In this document: piece by piece, positions 54,913-64,000 of the stretch
Position numbering within the stretch: position 1 is the stretch's first letter
Layout: the number at the start of each line of letters is the position of its first letter
Source: Helianthus annuus
Taxonomy: Eukaryota > Streptophyta > Magnoliopsida > Asterales > Asteraceae
Length of the DNA stretch: 64,000 nt
Direction: 5' to 3'
Assembly: GCF_002127325.2 (NCBI RefSeq)
Contig: NC_035441.2
Coordinates: 156,455,122-156,519,121, forward strand
Notes under the pieces: model-generated
Database searches by the model: none
Told to the model about the DNA's origin: nothing
Seen by the model: the letters and a program-made list of their open reading frames with translations, nothing else
Made by a program: the position numbers and the translations under genes

Positions 54913-56055
54913 TGTCACACCCCGATTTCCACGTGTATCACCGGTGGGCCCGGTGGGGGATTACCGTGACGTAATTGGCAACAATATAGTCAAACCACAC
55001 AATTATATAAATGCACAGCGGAAGCTTTAAAGATAAATATATACTTCAACCTCTGGTGGTAATATCAAATATATTACAGAAGTCGAATGTATCCACAGCG
55101 GATCAAAATAATAAAATATTGTTCATTCAGATACGACATCGAGTTTGCGAGACTATTCGTGATGCTTAGGAAGCTAATACCAGCCAATTTCGTATAGTAC
55201 CTGCACTTAATCTTTTTGGGGAAAATACGTCAGTTTACACTGGTAAATACATTCAACTGACACATTTGAAAATGTTTATTAAAATTGATTTGAATGCACA
55301 AGGCACAAACTCTTTTATAACTTGGGAAAATTATTAAAATCTTGTGAACGTATTACATGTTCTTTTATGCGTTCAGTAGCCCGGGTCGTGCCGGGTTAAA
55401 GATTTATAGACACACCACATTGCGTAAAACCGTAGTATGAAAACCAACGGCTACGTCTTTTAATTTAATGTCGACAATATATACCGGGTGTACGCCTACA
55501 CCGGGATGTCGATGGTCGTGGCCATTTCGTAAAATGATGCCAAGGATATCCGGGACAACGGTCATTAAACCCCCCAAAGGCTTTTAAGAAACAAATCTGT
55601 TTAAATGAGCCGGTCATATTATTTAATTAACCACCTAAGCGATGGAAAAATATAATGCTCAATCAAGCGGTATTAACATACCGTAACCCAAGCCCGTATA
55701 GGGGAAATAAGTTAAAGTATTTACCAGTGTAAACTGACGTATTTTCCCCAAAAGATTAAGTGCAGGTACTATACGAACTTGGCTGGTATTAGCTTCCTAA
55801 GCATCACGAATAGTCTCGCAAACTCGATGCTGTATCTGAATGAACAATATTTTATTATTATTTTGATCCGCTGTGGATATACTCGACTTCTGTAATACAT
55901 TTGATATTACAACCAGAGGTTGAAGTATATATTTATCTTTAAGCTTCCGCTGTGCATTTATATAATTGTGTGGTTTGACTATATTGTTGCCAACATCGTC
56001 ACAGTAATCCCTCACCGGGCCCACCGGTGAAACACGTGGAAATCGGGGTGTGACA
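54913..56055 (+). mobile_element. E3 fold-back 5' LTR (U5 palindrome, 1143 bp)
   Basis: Left edge TGTCACACCCCG directly after E4 RT; right edge CGGGGTGTGACA directly before the PBS. 54913-55250 and 55717-56055 are inverted copies (about 338 bases each, a few percent different) around 466 bases of LTR sequence in the inverted orientation. At the join, GTATTTACC (55717-55725) is shared by both possible parents, a 9-base microhomology. No U3 TATA box in the transcribing orientation. Five bases before the left edge are GTTCA, the putative target duplication. Confidence 0.9.
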
Positions 56056-56058
56056 GGT

Positions 56059-56071
56059 TGGTATCAGAGCC
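56059..56071 (+). other. E3 primer-binding site (initiator tRNA-Met)
   Basis: TGGTATCAGAGCC, in the same spacing as E1 (LTR end, GGT, then PBS). Confidence 0.93.
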
Positions 56072-56227
56072 AACATTGAGTGAATTAAACACTATCCTAA
56101 TGTGTTTAATCTCAATGACACAATTGCACATACTTGAGTCTAGACAATAACTTAGGACAATTCGGATTAATACTCCTTTTTGTCTTTATTTTCATTTCGA
56201 TTTTTAATAAGTTTTGGAGCAGGAGAC

Positions 56228-57442
56228 ATGCCGCCAGTAATATTCCGAGGAAGAGGAAGGGGGAGAAGAGGCAGAGGAGATATCGTGACACATCACGATC
56301 ACGAAGCTGGACCGTCAGGTACAAGACCTCCTTCAATGACAAGGAGCGAAGAACCACAACGACGAAGAGATCTTTACGAACCTGCGAGGCATTCCACCTC
56401 GCACAGCTCGACGCCATCATACCGGCACTCCTTTGGGCCAAACTCAGAGAATGATCCCAACAACCCACAACCTTCTTTCTTACCTCTACAACGTTCGGTA
56501 TCGCACCGGAATTATGACGACCCTACTCCATATTTCATAGGTCAGTTTAATCCAGCTGACTACATACAGGAACCTTCGGGTTTTGTTCCACTAGGGCCAC
56601 AAGATCATTTCTCCGAGGATCATATGGACGAAGATACTGATCCAACAGAACCTGCTCGTGGTACGCCCACGCATCCGATAGAAGTCTCTGATGGGTCATC
56701 CTTCCATGGCACACCCTATCAAGGACCAGACAGTTTCCAAGCGTTGTTTGACCGACATGAGTGGTACTACACACCACCTCAACAAACATCACAACAACCG
56801 CGACATCCACAGGATCCCTCTGAGGATTCACGCTTTGTGGCTGTTACGCCACCACCTCCGCCACCGGTGCAACCAGTAATGCCTGATCCGCCAAGGCGTA
56901 GGAGGACGAATGCGCGTATGTCCACACGAGGAGGAGGGGGTATCCACTTCAGCACCCCTCGACACTCTAGTAGTAGCCACTATCCGCCACTACAAGAAGA
57001 AGGACCTTCAAGTCCTATACAGGAGGCGAACTCCGCACCAGCTGCACCAAATTCGCCACCATTTGGGTATGACCAACCCATACCTGCTTACACGGGTCCA
57101 ACGGCTTACAACCCGTTCGAACCGTCACAAGCACATTACAACTACAATTATGAGCGCGACCCATATGTGGTGTCGGCTAGATATAATGCACGATATCCCG
57201 ACGGAGCTCATGGGAACATGGGAGCCCCGGACTACTCAGCTCATGGGTATCCAATACCTACCAGACCTCCAGTTCCGCAACAAGCGCCACAACCACGTTT
57301 CTCTCCTCCTGAACAGGAAGAGATACTCCATCGACTAGATCGTGTGGAGAGAGAGTTCGAAGAAGAGAAAAAGAGCCACCGAGGATTTCTCAAGGGCTTG
57401 GCGAACCTACTAAAGGGCAAAAAGAAGAAACGTAACCACTAG
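56228..57442 (+). CDS. E3 ORF0: intact proline-rich accessory protein (404 aa)
   Basis: The only uninterrupted ORF0 in the window. ATG at 56228 is chosen because MPP followed by a basic RGRGRG run is common to all three copies. The order is: HDHEAGPSG, Ser-rich HSSTPSYRHSFGP, GFVPLGPQDHF, HPIEVSDGSSFHGTPYQGPD (about residues 140-160), and TPPPPPPV. Then come PPRRRRTNARMS (about 225-240), repeated YNPFEP/PxxYNARYP Tyr-Pro segments, and the C-terminal helix EEILHRLDRVEREFEEEK with FLKGLANLLKGKKKKRNH. No zinc or catalytic motif and no membrane segment. Its survival while neighbouring pol decayed could be chance or recent activity. Confidence 0.82.
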   Translation: MPPVIFRGRGRGRRGRGDIVTHHDHEAGPSGTRPPSMTRSEEPQRRRDLYEPARHSTSHSSTPSYRHSFGPNSENDPNNPQPSFLPLQRSVSHRNYDDPTPYFIGQFNPADYIQEPSGFVPLGPQDHFSEDHMDEDTDPTEPARGTPTHPIEVSDGSSFHGTPYQGPDSFQALFDRHEWYYTPPQQTSQQPRHPQDPSEDSRFVAVTPPPPPPVQPVMPDPPRRRRTNARMSTRGGGGIHFSTPRHSSSSHYPPLQEEGPSSPIQEANSAPAAPNSPPFGYDQPIPAYTGPTAYNPFEPSQAHYNYNYERDPYVVSARYNARYPDGAHGNMGAPDYSAHGYPIPTRPPVPQQAPQPRFSPPEQEEILHRLDRVEREFEEEKKSHRGFLKGLANLLKGKKKKRNH

Positions 57443-57482
57443 CCCTTAATAGTTGTACTAATGAAATTTCTACTTTAAAAGA

Positions 57483-57610
57483 AGTCCCTACATGGACATT
57501 TATCGTATTTCAGTCCCTACGTGGACTTATCTTTTAGTCCTTGCATGGGCACTTATCTTATGTTAGTCCCTGCGTGGACTTGTCACTTATTTTAAACCTC
57601 TATGGAGGTA
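57483..57610 (+). repeat. E3 hairpin array after ORF0
   Basis: Five units: GTCC-CTACAT-GGAC (57484-57497), AGTCC-CTACGT-GGACT (57512-57527), GTCC-TTGCAT-GGGC with a U-G pair (57537-57550), AGTCC-CTGCGT-GGACT (57565-57580), and ACCTC-TATG-GAGGT (57596-57609). The last has a fully different stem that is still perfectly paired. Same position as in E1. Confidence 0.8.
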
Positions 57611-57985
57611 TGTACTAATTGAAAGACCCGTTTAGGGCAATATGTGATTGTATTTGAGATTATGGAATGTATGTTATGAGTTTTGTTTTAATATGTATGA
57701 AATAAATCAAAACCATTCCTTTTAAATTGATCTGCCTAAATAAAGAATCTTACGAGTGAAACCTAGCCTGGTGTCTTTTAAGATCCGGTCAAGATGGTAG
57801 GACTTAATTAAAAAGATTCAGATTCCTTGTTAACCGCTGCAAGCATGTTAACAATCATGGCAGATGTGATTCATTAAAATCGCACAAGTCATTCTTATAC
57901 AATAATCCTTTAAGGATTTCAAAACCCAACTAAATGATTTATAAATCGTGGGTTAAATCACCAATGAAGGTGATCAATCTTATTT

Positions 57986-58193
57986 AACATCCATTAGTGA
58001 TGTAGTGCCTACGGGCCAATCTTATTAAAACATCCATTAGTGATGTAGTGCCTACGGGCCAAATCTTATTAAAACATCCATTAGTGATGTAGTGCCTACG
58101 GGCCAAATCTTATTAAATCATCCATTAAGTGATGTAGTGCCTACGGGCCAACCATATTAAAACATCCATTAGAGGTGTAGTGCCTGTGGGCCG
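57986..58193 (+). repeat. E3 leader tandem repeat, five copies of about 43 bp
   Basis: Units run AACATCCATTAGTGATGTAG, TGCCTACGGGCCAA, TCTTATTA; the last two are diverged. Each contains GTAG-TGC-CTAC, a small inverted repeat. E1 has only a single-unit counterpart (near 3025-3050), so the expansion is E3-specific. The rest of the leader to 58519 shows no gene. Confidence 0.85.
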
Positions 58194-58519
58194 TAATAAT
58201 TGTCTTATAATGACAAAAGGCAGTGGTGGTCTATGACTCCCTGTCAGAAAGAGATAAAAGAACTACGGTTCAAATCTCTATGCCTTTGATTCTCTGAAAT
58301 CTCGGCTAATAGTATAAAACATCCTCGTGATTAGGCCTTATGCCGCCAATATTATTATTATAGCTAAAATAGGATGTATTCAAATCCTAAAACCAAGTAA
58401 GTAATAAGTTAACCAAATATGGTCTCTGTTACCATGGTTAACGAATTGTCATAAAAGACAATTCCATAATAAGCTTCTAAATAAAATTTTGTTATCTTCT
58501 GTAACAGATTCAAGTTACA

Positions 58520-59779
58520 ATGGCGGATCCCAATGGAGAGAATAGCCATACTAATGAAGATGACTACGACAATGCGCCAGTGCATCTGACAGGCGCACAG
58601 CTAAAGGCTCTAATTGACAATGCTGTCCAGGCAGCTCTTGATCGTCAATACACTGAGTCTCATAGCAGATCTGTAACAAAACCACCCTCCAAACCAAAGA
58701 CACACTCCAAACCACCCTCTCAACCCAAGAAAGATGACGACAACCACTCGTCAGCTGAGAATAGTATTCGTCGTGAACGAGAATACACTGATGCGTCCGG
58801 TGCCAAGGGTTGCACTTACAAGTATTTTGTATCTTGTAAGCCCCGGGAATTTACGGGGGAGAAAGGTGCCGTTGATTGTATCACCTGGCTGGATGAGATG
58901 GACACTATTGTGGACATCAGTGGGTGCGCAGAGAAGGATGTGGTGAAGTTTGTGTCCCAATCATTTAAGGGCGAGGCCCTGGCATGGTGGAGAGCGTTGG
59001 TGCAGGCATCAGGTAAGTCTGCTTTATACAAGATGACATGGGAGGAATTTATTGCTCTCATTAAGGAAAACTACTGCCCTCAGCATGAGGTTGAGAAGAT
59101 CGAGGCTGACTTTGTGTCACTGGTAATGACGAACCTGGACTGCCAGGCTTATTTGACGAGCTTCAATACGATGTCTCGCCTGGTTCCGTACCTTGTGACA
59201 CCAGAGTCTAGAAGAATCGCCCGTTTCATTGGGGGCTTGGAGCCTGCGATAAAGGCGAGTGTGAAGGCCTCTCGGCCGACGACCTTCAGGTCAGTTACTG
59301 ACCTCTCCTTGTCTCTAACTTTAGATGCTGTCCGTCTGAGGACGCTAAGGAGCAAGGAGGCTGAGAAGAGGAAACGTGAGGATGATACCTCACGAAGGTC
59401 TGGAAAGAAGCACCGTGGGAATGGTGACGGCAAGAGAAGGGCTGAGACGAAGAAGGATGGGCAGGCTGGTGAAAGACCCAATTGCAAAATCTGCAAGAAA
59501 CCCCACTCTGGGAATGTAGGTTTGCGTCGAATTCACAGTCGCAGCCAAAGACATCCTCCTGTGGACTATGCAAGTCCAAGGATCATAAGACGGTGGATTG
59601 TAAGAAAATCAAGGACGCAACCTGCTACGGTTGCAATGAAAAGGGGCATATCAAGAGCAACTGCCCTAAGAACGCCAGGAAACCGGAGGAGACCAAGAAG
59701 ACAAATGCTAGAGTCTTCCGCATGGATGCAAAGGAGGCAGTACAGAACGACAATGTGCTTACAGGTACTTTTCTCGTAA
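58520..59779 (+). pseudogene. gag: E3 gag, frameshifted in nucleocapsid
   Basis: ATG at 58520 (MADPNGENSH), TGAQLKALIDN helix, low-complexity Lys/Pro/Ser, then the full capsid: CTYKYFVSCKPREFTGEKGA, WLDEMDTIVDISGC, QSFKGEALAWWRAL, YCPQHEVEKIEADF, LVPYLVTPESRRIARFIGGL. The Lys/Arg tail leads to CKICKKPHSG. Near 59511 one base (an A in GGGAAATGT as inferred from E1/E2) is missing, so the frame diverges from the knuckles. The frame after that point to 59779 is not meaningful. The best reference capsid in the window. Confidence 0.9.
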
Positions 59780-60297
59780 ATAATATATTTGCAAGAGTAC
59801 TTTTCGATTCTGGCGCTGATAAGTCCTTTGTAGACCAAAAGTTTTGTAAACTATTGAACATGCCGATCAAAACCCTAGATATGAAATACGAGGTAGAGTT
59901 AGCAGACGGCACGATAGAAACCGTCTCCACTGTTATAGAGGGATGTGAAATGTCCATTAAGAACCATTCTTTTCCTCTATCTCTACTTCCTTTCAAACTA
60001 GCGGGTTTCGACATTGTTCTAGGCATGGACTGGTTATCCCGTAATCAGGCCCAAATCATTTGTGGAAAAAGGCATATAGTGCTAAAGACTCCGAGTGGTG
60101 AATCACTTACCATTCGAGGAGATACGCAGTACGGATTACCTGAGGACGTATCTATGCTCAAAGCTTCTAGGTGTTTGAACAGAGGCTGTGTAATTTACAT
60201 GGCTCAGGTGATAATTGAAGAACCTAAGCCGAAGATCGAGGATCTTCCTGTCATTTCTGAATATCCCGAGGTTTTTCCCGAAGAACTACCTGGTTTA
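59482..60297 (+). pseudogene. pol: E3 nucleocapsid and protease, cut by E5
   Basis: In the frame after the shift: CGLCKSKDHKTVDC and CYGCNEKGHIKSNC knuckles, protease with FDSGADKSFVD (59807-59839) and GMDWLSRNQAQIIC, and the RT lead-in [11 protein letters not shown]. Then E5 begins at 60298. RT, RNase H and integrase should resume past the window. Confidence 0.9.
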
Positions 60298-60554
60298 TGC
60301 AACAACTGTCACTAAAATCCATAATTAGGATGGTAATTAGCTATTAAGGAAACCCTAATTAAGAAACCCAAGTAATTCTGCACTAACCCTAAAATTTCCA
60401 GAACAATCAGAATCAGGATCAGGGCCCCTAAAACTCAGGGGGGGATAAACCCTAGCCAACGATTATCTTAATAACTATCTGTCAAAATCGAATTTTAAGA
60501 AAATATCAACTCATCCAGCCTACATGCACGAAGGGCTACCCTATGAAGTAGGGT

Positions 60555-60612
60555 GACCCCTCGCGTAGCGCGACGCCCATGGGGGTACCCCTCGCGCTAC
60601 GCGACGGGGGTC
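60555..60612 (+). promoter_or_regulatory. E5 promoter inverted repeat (CGCGTAGCGCG)
   Basis: CGCGTAGCGCG (60562-60572) faces its exact complement CGCGCTACGCG (60593-60603), with outer GACCCC and GGGGTC also facing. The TATA box TATATAAATA begins 8 bases after it (60621). Very GC-rich in an AT-rich LTR. Confidence 0.8.
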
Positions 60613-60832
60613 AAATTTCGTATATAAATAGGGGTGTCTGGGACTTGAATTTGAGAGTTGAAACGACGTAAAACGTCAAAATACACGCTGAGTTATCAGT
60701 TATATACTACACAAACACACACAGATCTCGAATCGCTGCCGCAATCAGGGTAATAACTCAATCGCTATTACGATTCATTCTCCGAGATCAATATATCCAA
60801 AGAATGTCTAAGTGCCGCCCATTTTGGGTTAT

Positions 60833-60970
60833 GCTTTGTCGTTTGTCGATAATTCGATAAATGAGTTAAAGCATTATACTTTGTCGTTTGTCGATAATTC
60901 GATAAATGAGTTGAAGTATTATACTTTGTCGTTTGTCATTTTGATAAACGAGTTGAAGTATTGCACTTTG
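60833..60970 (+). repeat. E5 LTR tandem repeat, three copies of about 45 bp
   Basis: Units carry CTTTGTCGTTTGTCGATAA, TTCGATAAATGAGTTGAAG and TATTATA. The third is shorter (TCATTTTGATAAACGAG). They lie downstream of the TATA box and so are transcribed. Confidence 0.85.
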
Positions 60971-61780
60971 TCATTCATTGTGAGAATTTGATCTCGTAAG
61001 TTATCGTAACTGCTGTATTGATCACTAACCCTGTTTTGTGTGCATTATTGTTAAAATTAGGTTAACAGGGCTAAAATCATATTCTATCCGTAATAAATCT
61101 GCAATGTGAGTTATTCTTCTTTTTATAAATTCTTTTATCACAGTTTGTGACTATTTACAATACTCCAAATTATTTTCAGAATTATAACTTACAGTGATTA
61201 AGTTTATGTAATCACCAAGTTACAGCCGGTATGTGGGGTATTGTGCACATTACTTGATAATCGTCACCATTGGGGCAGCCATTGGGTGATATGACCATAA
61301 TCACAGACACCATTGGACGTATGGGCCAATGGGTCGAGTGGTAAAGTACTGTGGGTAGATTGGTTGATATCAGAAACATTGTAAAAGATCTTACCACTGT
61401 AAATTATAATAAATGTGTCATTTTCAATAACTAGAATAATTCACTCAGTATTTCCCCGCTGACAAAATCTTTTTCAAACATGTTTCAGGTGATCTGCTGT
61501 AATTCAGGAAAAATGCAGGGGAAGCATTTCAAGCTTAAGATAGTGGCTCAATATAAAATAAAGAATTATGTTTTATTAATAAAATCTTGTTATTGTAAAT
61601 TATCGGGGTTTTATCCCGAATTGTGAAATAAAAAAATAAATCGGGAAAAGTTTTAACTTAGCCGATCCTGTGAATAAATTTTCCGCTGCTGAACTCACAA
61701 TAAATAAAGTACCGCAGGATTTCTGTCTAGCGGCTCCTGAAGCGGGTAAAACCGGGTCGGGGGCCGTGACAGAAATAAGG

Positions 61781-61793
61781 TGGTATCAGAGCC
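61781..61793 (+). other. E5 primer-binding site (initiator tRNA-Met)
   Basis: TGGTATCAGAGCC, but 9 bases from the LTR end rather than 3 as in E1-E3. Confidence 0.92.
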
Positions 61794-61900
61794 ACTAAGT
61801 TAAGCTAATTAAGTATTTAAACGATACTTAATTTTTCCTGATTACTATTATTATGATTACGTGTTTATGTGCTTTTAACTGATTATTTGTTAGTTACAGT

Positions 61901-62224
61901 ATGGGTAAACAAAAGTTGCAAGATATCTATCTTAAATTAGATAGATCAATTTATGAAGAAGGAAGTTCGTCCAAAACTAAATTTTCAAAGCTCCCTACAA
62001 TTCTTGAAGAAGGAATATTTGTGCAAAAAGCGAATTATGAAAATCCGCTTTCTCCTAGAAAAAGGAATATGATTATTAAGAAAAGTAGGGAGCAAATCAG
62101 AGAAAAGAAAATTAAAAAGGAAACCCGGGAGTTACTTAAGAAATCACCTTGGGAAGATAAACTCGATGAAAAATGGGCAAATTTGTATATGCTAGCCACT
62201 GTGGCAGAACATGCAAATCTCTAG
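61901..62224 (+). CDS. E5 small ORF a, 107 aa
   Basis: Begins MGKQKLQDIYLKLDRSIYEE, very basic and acidic (EKKIKKETRELLKK), ending MLATVAEHANL. It lies between PBS and gag in the same direction. I recognise no domain. Lysine-rich helices suggest nucleic-acid or protein contact, but no more can be said. It is not homologous by eye to the ORF0 of E1-E3. Confidence 0.55.
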   Translation: MGKQKLQDIYLKLDRSIYEEGSSSKTKFSKLPTILEEGIFVQKANYENPLSPRKRNMIIKKSREQIREKKIKKETRELLKKSPWEDKLDEKWANLYMLATVAEHANL

Positions 62225-62399
62225 ATGCCCTAAATTTAGCAAGCAGCACTTCCCAATAAGTAAATAAATAAAATTTAGTAAAATAAATCTGAGTATGTTC
62301 CCCTGTATTTTGTACAAATAGTGTGCAATAAAACTTCCATGTTTATTTGTTAAACTTTGTTCCAAAGTTTTAACTTGATATTTTGTGCATTTTGCATAT

Positions 62400-63209
62400 A
62401 TGCTACACAGCATGAACGAGATATCTGAAGCTTTTCAGAACCTCAATCTGTACCCAGTGAATATAGAAGTTTCTCATGAATTTACGGGATATATTGCTGA
62501 TGTGGACCAACCTATAAAATCTCCTACTCCACCAGTAACCAAACCAAAAAGAAGGCCAAAGAAAAATTATGTGTGGGGAAGCCGTATACGTAAGAAAAAG
62601 TCAGTTACAAAACCTCCTAGAGCTAGTAAACCTCTAGAAAAAGGAAAGGCGATTATAATCCAGGAAAACCCTAATCCGCAAGAACAGGAAATTGAAGCCA
62701 ATGACGAATCTAGGCAAATGGAGGAACAGTTTGATCAGTATTCTCAAGAAATAGAAATAGAAATAGGGCAAGGTTCTAGACCAACTCAGGAAGAATTCGG
62801 AGAGAGCTCTAATCAAAATAAGAAAATTACCTTTCAGGATCAGATAGATATTTTACTGGAAAAATGTGAGACTATGCAACCTGCTAGTCCGGGTATTTTT
62901 ACCTATCCTATCGAAAACCCAATTCCTATGAATTTTGCACCAACCATCACTGAACCAATAATCCATAACCAACCTGTAGAAATGGAAGAATGGTGGACCA
63001 ACGATTGGCAATTTCAAAATATTGTCAATAACGCTTACTCATTTCTTCCACAGTTCGACCCAGAACCCCTACCTAATCCACCGATGAGCAATGAAAACCT
63101 GGCTGAACTTCGCCATTTCGGTGAAGAGTTGATGGATGCAGGGAATAGAATTAGGGAGATAGGGGGACAGATTGCCTGGAAATATGACGAGAGGGAACTT
63201 CGTTTTTAG
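62400..63209 (+). CDS. E5 small ORF b, 269 aa
   Basis: ATG at 62400 (MLHSMNEISEAFQNLNLYP); a second ATG four codons later is as likely. Contains a basic KRRPKKNYVWGSRIRKKKS stretch, Gln/Glu-rich middle, WWTNDWQFQNIV, and a charged helix LAELRHFGEELMDAGNRI at the end. Proline-rich and basic with a C-terminal helix, the same broad make-up as the ORF0 of E1-E3, although I see no clear sequence match. It ends 230 bases before gag. Confidence 0.62.
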   Translation: MLHSMNEISEAFQNLNLYPVNIEVSHEFTGYIADVDQPIKSPTPPVTKPKRRPKKNYVWGSRIRKKKSVTKPPRASKPLEKGKAIIIQENPNPQEQEIEANDESRQMEEQFDQYSQEIEIEIGQGSRPTQEEFGESSNQNKKITFQDQIDILLEKCETMQPASPGIFTYPIENPIPMNFAPTITEPIIHNQPVEMEEWWTNDWQFQNIVNNAYSFLPQFDPEPLPNPPMSNENLAELRHFGEELMDAGNRIREIGGQIAWKYDERELRF

Positions 63210-63442
63210 GATGATAAGTAGGAGGATGGTGAAACTATCTTTGTATAATAGTAAAAGTAAATAGCGAAACCAGTTGTAACATAACAAATAAAACCTTGTA
63301 AAATATCGGTGTGTATTGATGCATACTATACTGATATGAAATAGAATCGAGAAATCGATAATTTTGGCTTTATGTGCTTTAATTGTTTGAATTATTAATA
63401 TAAATTGCTAATTGCTAATTACTTATTATAAATTTTTATCAG

Positions 63443-64000
63443 ATGGCAAATAATAATAACGAACCAGTAAATGAAGTTAATCAATCAGAGCAACACCCAG
63501 AAGATCAATATATGACCAAACAAGATATTGAAAATATGGTTGCCCAAGGAATAGCCAATGCAATTCCAATGTTCGTTGCTGCTATGAAAAATCCAAACGA
63601 TCCACAACATATTGTTCCTAGTAAACATACCATCGAAGATAATTTCAGTAACAGTATAAACGGGGGCAATGATCATATAAATCATGACAATGAATCTCAG
63701 CACACGCCGCGCCCTAAGAAGCGAAAAGCTGCAACGCCTGGTTGCACTTTCAAAGAATTTCTTGCTTGTAAACCCGCTGAATTTGCAGGCAACGAAGGAG
63801 CAACTGCAACACTGCGATGGTTAGAGAAAACCGAAGCAGTAATTGCAATAAGTAAATGGGCTGAAGAAGATCAAGTCATGTATGCCTCAAATCTGTTTAA
63901 GGAAGGAGCACTAGAATGGTGGAACACAGTGCTGCAGGCAAAAGGAAGACGAGTGGCTTATGCTATGACCTGGGAAGAATTTAAGAATCTTGTTGAAAGA
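63443..64000 (+). CDS. gag: E5 gag, N-terminal part, open to the window end
   Basis: ATG at 63443, 186 codons without stop up to the edge. A Gln/Asn/Asp-rich start, KKRKAATPGCTFKEFLACKP, FAGNEGATATLRWLEKTE, WAEEDQVMYASNLFKEGALEWWN and MTWEEFKNLVER match the gypsy capsid layout of E3, but it is clearly a different family. Intact as far as it can be seen. As the youngest insertion in the nest, E5 may be the most recently active element. Confidence 0.88.
   Translation, partial: MANNNNEPVNEVNQSEQHPEDQYMTKQDIENMVAQGIANAIPMFVAAMKNPNDPQHIVPSKHTIEDNFSNSINGGNDHINHDNESQHTPRPKKRKAATPGCTFKEFLACKPAEFAGNEGATATLRWLEKTEAVIAISKWAEEDQVMYASNLFKEGALEWWNTVLQAKGRRVAYAMTWEEFKNLVER

Larger units (their letters stand above)
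60298..61771 (+). mobile_element. E5 5' LTR
   Basis: Inserted between codons of E3 pol. It begins TGCAACAACTGTCACT and ends GGGGGCCGTGACA, 9 bases before the PBS. A weaker alternative is a start at 60307 (TGTCAC), which would leave nine unexplained bases. TATA (TATATAAATA) at 60621. A hairpin cluster and a tandem repeat are listed separately. About 1474 bases. Confidence 0.78.

Overview
The window is plant nuclear DNA made almost entirely of nested retrotransposons. Long-LTR Ty3/gypsy elements of the Tekay/Del type dominate, primed from the initiator tRNA-Met site (TGGTATCAGAGCC), with LTR ends of the form TGTCACACC/GGTGTGACA. Together with gag-only Copia elements and a LONGIFOLIA-like gene relic, this suggests a large asterid genome, probably Asteraceae (sunflower/lettuce/Artemisia-like). 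The family assignment is inference. Base 1 is a HindIII site (AAGCTT), as expected if the window begins at a BAC insert end. No intact host gene, tRNA, rRNA or CRISPR was seen.

Layout. 1-13426: a plus-strand Tekay-like element (E1), missing only the start of its 5' LTR. Its pol is broken by a hAT MITE (6578-7191) and a 1.3-kb solo LTR (7831-9133). E1 sits inside the 3' LTR of a minus-strand relative, E2 (13427-23389). 23402-25240: PIF/Harbinger element with a decayed transposase. 25821-37920: relic of a LONGIFOLIA/TRM-like gene, split by a 10.3-kb minus-strand Copia (25906-36238, TSD ACAAT, itself holding a 2.5-kb solo LTR) and by a hAT MITE (37035-37693). 38282-39351: a second Harbinger-type element with only the Myb/SANT-like accessory ORF. 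39355-41452: AT-rich, no gene seen.

41453-64000 is a nest of elements: Copia 3 (plus) is split by Copia 2 (minus), which holds a 3.6-kb solo LTR and is split by gypsy E4 (minus). E4 is split by Tekay-like E3 (plus), and E3 is split by gypsy E5 (plus), which runs off the right edge with its gag open.

How the parts work together. E1, E2 and E3 share the order LTR - PBS - ORF0 (proline-rich protein of about 400 residues) - array of short hairpins - gag - protease - RT/RNase H - integrase with a chromodomain-like tail. ORF0 and the hairpins are not part of the textbook gypsy layout. The hairpin stems differ in sequence but stay paired, so base pairing itself seems conserved. A second covarying hairpin array lies in the solo LTR at 8419-8663. 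Two elements (E2, E3) have fold-back 5' LTRs in which the U5 end is joined to an inverted copy of itself. Most LTR promoters here carry a family-specific CG-rich inverted repeat just upstream of the TATA box. All coding regions of E1-E4 except the E3 ORF0 are damaged.
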